Assembly: GCF_900115105.1 (NCBI RefSeq)
Contig: NZ_FOYP01000002.1
Coordinates: 310,001-374,000 of the forward strand
Length of the DNA stretch: 64,000 bases
Reading direction: 5' to 3'
From: Yoonia tamlensis
GTDB taxonomy: Bacteria; Pseudomonadota; Alphaproteobacteria; Rhodobacterales; Rhodobacteraceae
Shown here one piece after another: positions 55,727 through 63,335 of this stretch. The number at the start of each line of letters is the position of its first letter. The first letter of the stretch is position 1. Both the position numbers and the translations under genes were made by a program. Below the pieces are notes generated by a model. That model ran no database searches. It saw nothing but the letters and a program-made list of their open reading frames with translations, and had not been told where the DNA came from.

Positions 55727-56816
55727 TTTGGATTTCCCTTGGCCCAACATCGGCACCGCATTGGCGGATGTGCTGACCCCGATGCCCGTGATCGACGAAA
55801 CCCGCCTTGCGGCCAATATCGCGCGGGCGCAGACCTATCTGAACGGGCATGGCAAGGCATTCCGCCCCCATATCAAAACCCATAAAATCCCTGCAGTCGC
55901 GCGCCAACAGACAGACGCGGGCGCAATCGGGATCAATTGCCAAAAAGTAACCGAGGCCGAAGTCTTTGCCGATGCGGGTTTTGACGACATCCTGATTACC
56001 TATAATATACTGGGCGCCGCACGGGTGGCACGGCTAAAGGCGCTGAACGCACGGGTCGCCAAGTTACGTGTTGTTGCGGATAATCCGGTGACGGTGGACG
56101 GGCTGGCCAAGGCATTCGGCACCGGCAAACCGCTATGTGTACTGGTGGAATGCGATACGGGTGCGGGGCGCTGCGGTGTGCAATCGCCTGACGCTGCCGT
56201 CGCGCTGGCGCGCCAGATTGCGGATGCCAGCGGGCTGACTTTTGGCGGGCTCTTGACCTATCCGGCAGTTGGCGGCGCTGCGGCCGTTGAAACATTTTTG
56301 CAAGACACGATGGGCAAGCTGGCCGCGCTGGGCATTGATTGCCCGATGCGATCAAACGGCGGCAGTCCGGATCTGTTTTCCGCCCATCTGGTGCCCAGCG
56401 CGACAGAGCATCGCGCGGGCACCTATGTTTACAATGATCGTTCTATGGTGCGGGCAGGGGAATGCGGCCCCGATGATATCGCGATGCACGTGCTTGCAAC
56501 GGTCGTGTCACGCCCGACCGAAACCCGCGCGGTGCTGGATGCAGGTTCCAAGGCGTTGACGTCGGATTTGCTGGGCTTTGCGGATCACGGTGAAATCGCC
56601 GGGTTGCCTGGCGCAAGGATCACCGGATTGTCCGAAGAACATGCCGTCGTTGATCTGACAGGGTGCAGCGGCCCCTTGCCCGCGGTGGGCGCGCAGGTGC
56701 AGATCATCCCCAACCATACCTGCGTGGTGTCAAACCTGTTTGACCACATGGTGTTTCATCGTGACGGCATCGTGACACGGGTTGAACCCGTGGCGGCGCG
56801 TGGAACTGTTTGGTAG
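55719..56816 (+). CDS. D-serine dehydratase / D-threonine aldolase-like PLP enzyme
   Basis: 365 residues, fold III (alanine-racemase N-terminal barrel plus DSD C-terminal domain). The PLP lysine is in FRPHIKTHK. VECDTGAGRCGV, GLLTYPA, and C-terminal IIPNHTCVVSNLFD with His and Cys that usually bind a metal are present. Family members cleave D-threonine-type amino acids or dehydrate D-serine to pyruvate via 2-aminoacrylate, which RidA would detoxify. The ATG overlaps the MlrC stop, so the two are coupled. The first residues are uncertain because the ribosome site is close. Confidence 0.86.
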   Translation: MRDLDFPWPNIGTALADVLTPMPVIDETRLAANIARAQTYLNGHGKAFRPHIKTHKIPAVARQQTDAGAIGINCQKVTEAEVFADAGFDDILITYNILGAARVARLKALNARVAKLRVVADNPVTVDGLAKAFGTGKPLCVLVECDTGAGRCGVQSPDAAVALARQIADASGLTFGGLLTYPAVGGAAAVETFLQDTMGKLAALGIDCPMRSNGGSPDLFSAHLVPSATEHRAGTYVYNDRSMVRAGECGPDDIAMHVLATVVSRPTETRAVLDAGSKALTSDLLGFADHGEIAGLPGARITGLSEEHAVVDLTGCSGPLPAVGAQVQIIPNHTCVVSNLFDHMVFHRDGIVTRVEPVAARGTVW

Positions 56817-56825
56817 GTAGGGATA

Positions 56826-57968
56826 ATGACACAAACCACCGCCTTTCACGCGCCACGCATCTTTGACGGCAGCCACTGGCATGATGATGCCGCACTTTTG
56901 GTGGCTGACGGGCGTGTCGTGCAGATATTGCCGCGCGCTGATGCGCCTGACGGGGTGCAGATTGACGGCATGCTTGTGCCGGGGTTGATTGATCTTCAGG
57001 CAAACGGCGGCGGCGGCATCTTGTTCAACAATGGTCTGACCGCCGATGCGATTGGCACGATTTGCCGCGCGCACGCCGGATTTGGCACGACATCTGTCAT
57101 GGTGACCCTGATCACCGATACACAAGATTCAACGGCAAAGGCGATTGCAGCTGGTCAGATCGCGGCCCGGACATCGGGTTTTCTTGGGTTGCACCTTGAG
57201 GGGCCACATCTGGACCCCGCCCGCAAAGGCACCCATGACCCCGCCTTGATCCGCACGATGGACGCGGATGATCTGGAAATTCTGATTGGGGCAGCCGCAC
57301 AATTCGATCACCTGATTTGTACGATCGCACCGGAATCTGTCAGTGTGGATCAAGTCACTGCACTGCGGCAGGCAGGTGCGACCATCAGCCTTGGTCATAC
57401 GGGTTGCGATTTTGCGACGGCGCTTGCCTATGCGGATGCAGGGGCGACAATGGTGACCCATCTTTTTAACGCGATGGGCCAGATGGAACACCGCGCGCCG
57501 AACCTTGTGGGTGCCGCACTTGATGACGGGCGGCTTTGGGCGGGGCTTATTGCCGACGGGTATCACGTTGCCGATGCGCCAATGCGCGCCGCGTTGCGGG
57601 CCAAGGCCGGACCCGCTGGCATGTTTTTGGTGTCGGATACGATGTCGACGATTGGCAGCGATCTGACCGGATTTACATTGAACGGGCGCGAAATTTTCCG
57701 TGCGGACGGGCGGCTGACGCTGGCGGATGGTACGCTTGCGGGGGCAGATATCGCGCTGATCGATGCGCTGCGCTATGTGCATCAGACACTCGGGTTTTCG
57801 CTTGAGACAGTGCTGAACCTTTGCGCATTGGCGCCTGCGCAGGCGATGGGCATTGCGGATCGGGGGCATTTGCGTCCGGGCGCGCATGCCGATTTCTTTT
57901 GCCTGACACCTGCGATCACCGCAGCAGGCACATGGATCGGCGGAACAAAGATAAAGGTGCAGGGATGA
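56826..57968 (+). CDS. nagA: N-acetylglucosamine-6-phosphate deacetylase
   Basis: 380 residues. DLQANGGGG, the metal Glu in LHLEGPHL, metal His in SLGHTGCD and VTHLFNAM, and the catalytic Asp in LVSDTMSTIG are all in place. Removes acetate from GlcNAc-6-P, feeding NagB. Nine bases separate it from the PLP enzyme; ATGA couples it to the ROK kinase. Confidence 0.95.
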   Translation: MTQTTAFHAPRIFDGSHWHDDAALLVADGRVVQILPRADAPDGVQIDGMLVPGLIDLQANGGGGILFNNGLTADAIGTICRAHAGFGTTSVMVTLITDTQDSTAKAIAAGQIAARTSGFLGLHLEGPHLDPARKGTHDPALIRTMDADDLEILIGAAAQFDHLICTIAPESVSVDQVTALRQAGATISLGHTGCDFATALAYADAGATMVTHLFNAMGQMEHRAPNLVGAALDDGRLWAGLIADGYHVADAPMRAALRAKAGPAGMFLVSDTMSTIGSDLTGFTLNGREIFRADGRLTLADGTLAGADIALIDALRYVHQTLGFSLETVLNLCALAPAQAMGIADRGHLRPGAHADFFCLTPAITAAGTWIGGTKIKVQG

Positions 57969-58885
57969 TTCTGTGTTTTGACATTGGCGGCACCGCCATC
58001 AAAGTGGCCGAAGCCTATAGCGCCGATAAGGTCATTCCGAAGGGCCGCGTTAAGACGCCAACCCAAAGCTATGATGATTTCATCGCAGTGCTGCGCAATG
58101 CGATTGCGGCGGCGAATGTGCGGCCGCGGGTGCTGGCGTTTTCGCTGGCGGGTGTTCTGGATCCGGATTCGGGGATCGCAACAGTTGCGAATATTCCCTG
58201 CCTGTCGGGCCGAAAGCTGCAATCAGTGCTCGAATCCGAACTGCAATTGCCTGTGGTTCTGGCCAATGACGCGGATTGTTTCGCCCTTGCCGAGGCAACA
58301 GTCGGCGCTGGGCGCGGGCATGATGTGGTCTTTGGCCTGATCCTTGGCACCGGCGTTGGCGGCGGCGTTGTTGTGCGCGGGCAATTGATTAATGGTGCTG
58401 GCGGTTTTGCAGGTGAATTGGGCCACGGCCCAATTGCGCAGCGCATGTTTGATGACCCGCAAATCACATTGCCTGCATTTTCATGCGGCTGCGGTCTGGA
58501 TGGCTGTCTGGATGCCGTGTGTTCAGCGCGCGGGCTCGAACGTCTGCACGCGCATCTGCATGGCGCTGCGCTGGACAGTCCCGCCATTGTTGCGGGCTGG
58601 GAAGCCAACGAGCCCGCATGTGCGACCACAATTTCTATCTGGCTGGCGTTACTGTCGGGGCCTTTGGCGGCGATGGAAAACATGCTGGGCGCGGGGATCG
58701 TTGCGGTCGGCGGCGGCATGTCCAATTCGGTGCGATTGATTGCAGCGCTTGATCTGGCCGTGCGTGAAAAGACGCTGAGGCGATTCGCGCGGCAGCTTGT
58801 TGTGCCCGCAGAATGCCCGATTGAACCCGGACTGGTGGGTGCGGCCATCCTTGGCTTGCAGCGCAGTGGAACTGCCGCAGCCTAG
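57965..58885 (+). CDS. nagK: ROK-family N-acetyl amino-sugar kinase
   Basis: 306 residues. ATP-binding FDIGGTAIKVAE, the GLILGTGVGGGVVVRGQLINGAGGFAGELGHGPI segment with catalytic environment, and zinc-binding CGCGLDGCLDAVCSARGLE are ROK signatures. Between nagA and the oxidoreductase it most likely makes GlcNAc-6-P. N-acetylmannosamine or glucose as substrate cannot be excluded by sequence. It ends the first segment of the rightward operon; 158 bases with a promoter follow. Confidence 0.88.
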   Translation: MILCFDIGGTAIKVAEAYSADKVIPKGRVKTPTQSYDDFIAVLRNAIAAANVRPRVLAFSLAGVLDPDSGIATVANIPCLSGRKLQSVLESELQLPVVLANDADCFALAEATVGAGRGHDVVFGLILGTGVGGGVVVRGQLINGAGGFAGELGHGPIAQRMFDDPQITLPAFSCGCGLDGCLDAVCSARGLERLHAHLHGAALDSPAIVAGWEANEPACATTISIWLALLSGPLAAMENMLGAGIVAVGGGMSNSVRLIAALDLAVREKTLRRFARQLVVPAECPIEPGLVGAAILGLQRSGTAAA

Positions 58886-58929
58886 CGGTGAAAAATAGTA
58901 CTAAAAATCCATGAATCTGCGCCACTTGT

Positions 58930-58942
58930 GAAAACGAATTAC
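58930..58942. promoter_or_regulatory. Degenerate operator-like site
   Basis: GAAAACGAATTAC matches O1 at 10 of 13 positions, about 50 bases upstream of the promoter candidate. It may be a second, weaker binding site or chance in this AT-rich gap. Confidence 0.25.
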
Positions 58943-58980
58943 AAAAATACAGAAAATATGCGCAAATTTGTGAAAGTTTC

Positions 58981-59011
58981 TTGACGCAGAGAACGTTTTT
59001 GCGCCAATATT
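58981..59011 (+). promoter_or_regulatory. Candidate promoter for the oxidoreductase-ABC operon
   Basis: TTGACG (five of six to consensus) with AATATT about 19 bases on (or CAATAT at 18). It lies in the 158-base AT-rich gap between the kinase and oxidoreductase genes and ends just before operator O4. Confidence 0.45.
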
Positions 59012-59012
59012 A

Positions 59013-59025
59013 GAAAAGGAATTTC
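59013..59025. promoter_or_regulatory. Candidate operator O4 (oxidoreductase-ABC operon)
   Basis: GAAAAGGAATTTC has the same GAAA-N5-TTTC frame as O1 and O2, matching O1 at 11 of 13 positions. It directly follows the -10, so a bound repressor would block initiation. Confidence 0.5.
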
Positions 59026-59043
59026 TTCACAGGGGGATGCGGC

Positions 59044-60207
59044 ATGAAAGTCGCTATTATCGGGCTTGGTTTCCGTCTCGGCTATCTGGGCTATGTCTTT
59101 CACGAGATGGACCCCGATTTTGAGATCGTCGGCTACTACGATCCTGCACCTGCGGGGATGGCCACACTCACGGAACACGGGATTGACGCGGGACCGGCCC
59201 ACGCGTCGCCCCAAGAGCTGATCAAGGCGGGTGGTTACGACCTGCTGATGATCGGCTCACCTAATCACATGCATCTTGATCATATTCGTATGGGGCTTGA
59301 GGCGGGCAACAAGGTATTTTCAGAAAAGCCGATCGTTTCGACGATTGAACAGACCTATGAGCTGGCGGCATTGCTTGGCAAATACGGTACTGAAAATCTG
59401 ATGGTCGGGCTGGTGCTGCGCTATGCGCCGCTTTACCGCGATCTGCTTGCGGCGCGCGATACGGGTATGCTGGGCAATATAGTATCGGTCGAGGCGGCCG
59501 AACATATCTATCCCTATCATGGCGCGTTTTTCATGCGCGACTGGCGTCGTTATGAAAAATGGTCCGGCAGCTTTATGCTGGAAAAATGCTGTCATGATCT
59601 GGACCTTTATAACGGTCTGATCGGCGCGCGCCCCGAACGGGTCGCAAGCTTTGGCGGGCGCAAGACATTCATCCCTGCCAATGATCCGCGCAACGAAGGG
59701 ATCAATGATCTTGATATCTATCACCGCAAGCCTTCGGGCTGGAACGGATCGGACAAAGTTTTCGATAACGACGGTGATATCATCGACTATCAGGTTGCGA
59801 TTATCGAATATGCCAATGGTGTCGGGATGAATTTCCACACCAATCTGAACGCCCCTGATCAATTCCGTCGCTTTGCGGTGTTTGGCACCAAGGGTCAGGC
59901 CGAGGGCGATTTCATCCGCGCGAATTTCAAAGTGACGGATGTACTGAGCGAAGAAACCAAGATCGACAAGACCTACGCCGAAAGCAAGCTTTCGCAGCAT
60001 TACGGTGCCGACGAAGAAATGGCGGCCAAGGTCATCGCCCATACAATGCATGGCGGCCCGCTGCCGGTGTCGCCGCTGGACGCGCTCGAGGCAGGTATCC
60101 TTGCACTGACAATGGACGAGGCCCGCCGCACCAAACAGGTCATTGATATGCGCCAGATTTGGGAGCGCTATGACAACGCCTATACAATCAAGGAGTTCGT
60201 CGCATGA
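59044..60207 (+). CDS. Gfo/Idh/MocA-family oxidoreductase
   Basis: 387 residues. The N-terminal Rossmann fold (VAIIGLGFRLGYLGYVF) has the unusual GLGFRLG spacing. IGSPNHMHLDHIRMGLEAGNKVFSEKP carries the catalytic-Lys EKP motif, and KCCHDLDLYN carries the conserved His. Such proteins oxidise or epimerise sugars and inositols. It heads an ABC transporter operon and is coupled by ATGA to the first permease, so it acts on what that transporter brings in. Confidence 0.9.
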   Translation: MKVAIIGLGFRLGYLGYVFHEMDPDFEIVGYYDPAPAGMATLTEHGIDAGPAHASPQELIKAGGYDLLMIGSPNHMHLDHIRMGLEAGNKVFSEKPIVSTIEQTYELAALLGKYGTENLMVGLVLRYAPLYRDLLAARDTGMLGNIVSVEAAEHIYPYHGAFFMRDWRRYEKWSGSFMLEKCCHDLDLYNGLIGARPERVASFGGRKTFIPANDPRNEGINDLDIYHRKPSGWNGSDKVFDNDGDIIDYQVAIIEYANGVGMNFHTNLNAPDQFRRFAVFGTKGQAEGDFIRANFKVTDVLSEETKIDKTYAESKLSQHYGADEEMAAKVIAHTMHGGPLPVSPLDALEAGILALTMDEARRTKQVIDMRQIWERYDNAYTIKEFVA

Positions 60208-61088
60208 CGCAGACCCGCGCCGCTTGGATATTTGCATGGGCGCTGCTTGCGCCGGCAATTCTATACATTCTGGTGATCGTCGCCTGGCCGTTGTTTGAAA
60301 CATTCCGCCTGTCGTTCACCGATGCGTCTTTGCGCCGGACCACCAACTATGTCGGTTGGGACAATTACACCAAGATTTTCGACAAGGATTTCCTGGAAAT
60401 TATTATGCGCACCTTCACGTGGACGTTTTTTTCGGTCCTGCTGAAGATGACAATCGGGACATTCGGGGCCGTTTTGCTGAACTGCGCTGTGCCGGGCCGC
60501 CATGTGTTCCGTCTGCTGACCATGCCGCCGTGGATCGTGCCGATGGCGATTGGCATTTTCATGTGGGGCTGGATGTATAACGGCCAATTCGGGATGATTT
60601 CGGGCCTGATGCAGCGGCTTGGGCTTTCTGACGGTCCGGTTGCGTTTCTTGCCTACGGGAATACGGCCTATTGGTCGACAATCGTGACCGACGTCTGGAT
60701 CGGCGTGCCGATGGTGACGATCTATTTTCTGGCGGCAATCCAGTCGATCCCACGTGATCTATACGAGGCCGCATGGACCGATGGTGCAAGCCGCTGGATG
60801 CGGTTCCGCCGGATCACCCTGCCGCTGATGGGCCCTGCGATTATTACCATGTCGATGCTGTCTTTGATCGCGACCTTCAACAGCTTTGACATCATCTGGA
60901 TTTTGACCCAAGGCGGCCCGTCCGGCAGCACCACAACGATGATCATCGACACCTATTCGACGGCCATCGGTTCCAAGAAATATGGCGAAGGTGCCGCGCG
61001 CGCTGTCGTGATCTGTATCTTCTTGTCGCTGTTCTGCGTCGCCTACTTCCGCGTCACACGCAAACTTGCGTCATCAGATAAGGCATAG
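60204..61088 (+). CDS. Carbohydrate ABC importer permease 1 (MalF-type)
   Basis: 294 residues, six helices starting AWALLAPAILYILVIVAWPL. The EAA loop EAAWTDGASRWMRFRRITLPL is typical of CUT1 sugar permeases. Coupled by ATGA to the oxidoreductase. Pairs with the next permease. Substrate inferred from neighbours: GlcNAc, chitobiose or a related amino sugar. Confidence 0.92.
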   Translation: MTQTRAAWIFAWALLAPAILYILVIVAWPLFETFRLSFTDASLRRTTNYVGWDNYTKIFDKDFLEIIMRTFTWTFFSVLLKMTIGTFGAVLLNCAVPGRHVFRLLTMPPWIVPMAIGIFMWGWMYNGQFGMISGLMQRLGLSDGPVAFLAYGNTAYWSTIVTDVWIGVPMVTIYFLAAIQSIPRDLYEAAWTDGASRWMRFRRITLPLMGPAIITMSMLSLIATFNSFDIIWILTQGGPSGSTTTMIIDTYSTAIGSKKYGEGAARAVVICIFLSLFCVAYFRVTRKLASSDKA

Positions 61089-61097
61089 GGGAATATC

Positions 61098-61979
61098 ATG
61101 GCGCTTAACCTGTTCAAATCCAAAGAAACACGGGCGATGATCGACCGGTATAGCTTGATCGAACTGATCGGCATCTACCTCGGGATTTTCCTGTTCCTGT
61201 TCTTTATGCTGGCCCCCTTCATCGAAGGGTTCCTTGTCAGCCTGAAACCGCTGTCACAGCTGTTTTCGACACCCTATTCGTTCTGGCCTGAAAACGGGTC
61301 ATTCTCGGCCTATGTGACCATGTGGGAAAGCGTGCCGCGCTTCGGGCGCTATATCTTTAACTCGCTGCTGATATCGATCGTGTCGACGATCATCGTGCTG
61401 ATCCTTGTGGTGCCTGCGGCCTATGCGTTTGCACGGTTCCAGTTCAAAGGCATGGCGCTTGTGCTGGGTGCATTCCTTGCCGTGTCGATGTTTTCGGGTG
61501 CGGTGCTGTTGATCCCGCTGTTCCGGCTGATGCGCACGCTAGGCCTGTTGAACACCTACTATGCAATGATCATTCCGGGGGCTGCTTTCTTGATCCCTGC
61601 GGCGATCTGGCTGCTGCGCACCTATATGATGCGTATCCCGATTGAATTGAACGAAGCCGCCTATATGGATGGCGCGTCGCAATTCTATACCTTCCGCCGC
61701 GTGATCCTGCCGATCGCACGTCCGGGGATCATGGTTGTCGCAATCATGACATTCATCGGGGCCTATGCGCAGCAGTTCATCTTTGCACTGACGTTCAACT
61801 CCAAGACCGAATTCATGCCGCTGCCTGTGGGTCTGTTCGCCTACTTCGGCAAACAAGAGGTCATCTGGAACGAACTTATGGCGGCCAGCTTTGTCGGGAT
61901 TGCACCGGCGATGGTCATCATTTTCTTCCTTCAACGCTATCTTGTCAGCGGTCTGACCGCTGGTGCGGTGAAGCAATAA
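61098..61979 (+). CDS. Carbohydrate ABC importer permease 2 (MalG-type)
   Basis: 293 residues. The EAA loop is EAAYMDGASQFYTFRRVILPI and the first helix is IGIYLGIFLFLFFMLAPFI. It follows permease 1 by nine bases behind a GGGG-containing ribosome site. CUT1 permease partner. Confidence 0.92.
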   Translation: MALNLFKSKETRAMIDRYSLIELIGIYLGIFLFLFFMLAPFIEGFLVSLKPLSQLFSTPYSFWPENGSFSAYVTMWESVPRFGRYIFNSLLISIVSTIIVLILVVPAAYAFARFQFKGMALVLGAFLAVSMFSGAVLLIPLFRLMRTLGLLNTYYAMIIPGAAFLIPAAIWLLRTYMMRIPIELNEAAYMDGASQFYTFRRVILPIARPGIMVVAIMTFIGAYAQQFIFALTFNSKTEFMPLPVGLFAYFGKQEVIWNELMAASFVGIAPAMVIIFFLQRYLVSGLTAGAVKQ

Positions 61980-62017
61980 CAAACGATTTCAACATACTAA
62001 CCAACTGGGAGACTAAA

Positions 62018-63235
62018 ATGACTACTGTAATCAAAAAAGGCCTGTTCGGTGCCCTGCTTGCCGGGACAACCGCGCTGCCAGCGCTCGCACAGGATATCAG
62101 CTGGATCTACTGCGGCGATTCTGTTGACCCTGTTCACGAACAAGCAATCGTTGATTGGGAAGCCGCCAACGAAGGCTGGACCGTCACAATCGAAAACGTT
62201 GGCTGGGCACAGTGCCAGGACAAAGCAACAACACTTGCTGTTGCAGGTAGCCCTGTTGCTATGGCTTACGTTGGGTCACGCACGCTCAAGGAATTTGCGC
62301 TGAACGAACTGATCGTTCCTGTGCCAATGACCGCCGAAGAGCAGGCGCTGTACTACCCGCATATCGTTGATACTGTGACTTTCGAAGGTACACAGTGGGG
62401 CGTTCCAATCGCGTTCTCGACTAAGGCGCTGTACTGGAACAAGGACATCTTTGAAGCGGCCGGTCTTGATCCGGAAACACCGCCAACAACATGGGAAGAA
62501 GAAATCGCATTTGCGCGCCAGATCACCGAAAACACCGATTTTGCGGGTTACGGTCTGTCGGCAAAGACATTCGACAACACCATGCACCAGTTCCTGCACT
62601 GGGTTTACACAAACAACGGCCAAATCATCGATGCTGATGGCAACATTACCATGGACAGCCCAGAAGTTCTTGCTGCTTTGCAAGCCTATCAGGACATCAC
62701 GCCTTATTCTGTCGTAGGTGCAACCGCTTACGAGCAAAACGAAATGCGCGCGATCTTCCTTGATGGTCAGGTTGGCATGTTGCAAGCATCTGTTGGCGCA
62801 GCGATGTTGCTGCCAGATACCGGCATCAACTGGGGTGTTGCTACATTGCCCGTTGGTCCAGCGGCAAGCGGTCCAGGCACATTGTTGATCACCGATTCAC
62901 TGGCGATCTTTGATGGTTCTGGCGTTGAAGAAAAAGCGATTGAATTCGCGAAATACGTCACATCGCCTGAAATCCAGCTGAGCTACGAAATGTCACCGAC
63001 ATCCGGCCTGACACCGCTGCGCCCATCCGCCGCTGTTGATGCGCTGGTTGCTGAAAAACCATTCTGGGCACCTTACATTGAAGGTATCGCCTACGGTGGT
63101 CCAGAGCCGCTGTTCACCGACTACAAAGGTTTCCAGAACGTGATGATCGAAATGGTACAGGCTGTTGTAACCGGCGAAGCTGAACCAGCAGAAGCCCTGT
63201 CATCAGCAGCTGTAGAGCTTGAAGAGTACAAATAA
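62018..63235 (+). CDS. Carbohydrate ABC importer substrate-binding protein
   Basis: 405 residues. A Sec signal peptide (MTTVIKKGLFGALLAGTTALPALAQ, cleavage after ALA-Q) precedes an SBP_bac_1 fold (VPIAFSTKALYWNKDIFEAAGLDPETPPTTWEE is the hallmark). Codon choice is less GC-rich than neighbours (many GTT, GCA, CCA), as in highly expressed binding proteins. A GC-rich hairpin follows the stop and may protect its message. Confidence 0.92.
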   Translation: MTTVIKKGLFGALLAGTTALPALAQDISWIYCGDSVDPVHEQAIVDWEAANEGWTVTIENVGWAQCQDKATTLAVAGSPVAMAYVGSRTLKEFALNELIVPVPMTAEEQALYYPHIVDTVTFEGTQWGVPIAFSTKALYWNKDIFEAAGLDPETPPTTWEEEIAFARQITENTDFAGYGLSAKTFDNTMHQFLHWVYTNNGQIIDADGNITMDSPEVLAALQAYQDITPYSVVGATAYEQNEMRAIFLDGQVGMLQASVGAAMLLPDTGINWGVATLPVGPAASGPGTLLITDSLAIFDGSGVEEKAIEFAKYVTSPEIQLSYEMSPTSGLTPLRPSAAVDALVAEKPFWAPYIEGIAYGGPEPLFTDYKGFQNVMIEMVQAVVTGEAEPAEALSSAAVELEEYK

Positions 63236-63252
63236 ACGTCCTCCCGGCGTGA

Positions 63253-63281
63253 CCCAGCCGCCCGTTTACAGGGCGGCTGGG
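63253..63281 (+). other. Intercistronic hairpin after the sugar-binding protein gene
   Basis: CCCAGCCGCCC and GGGCGGCTGGG form a perfect 11-bp stem with a seven-base loop, without a T-tract. Position between binding protein and ATPase matches hairpins that hold binding-protein mRNA at higher level than the downstream gene. Confidence 0.7.
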
Positions 63282-63335
63282 CCAAACCAGTTCAAACCGT
63301 GAGACGATTAAACATTAAACCCGAGGAGAAGCCAT

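Noticed and set aside
59320-60303. A long antisense open frame over the oxidoreductase and first permease genes
   Set aside because: Shadow of well-supported coding sequence on the other strand, with no start signal.
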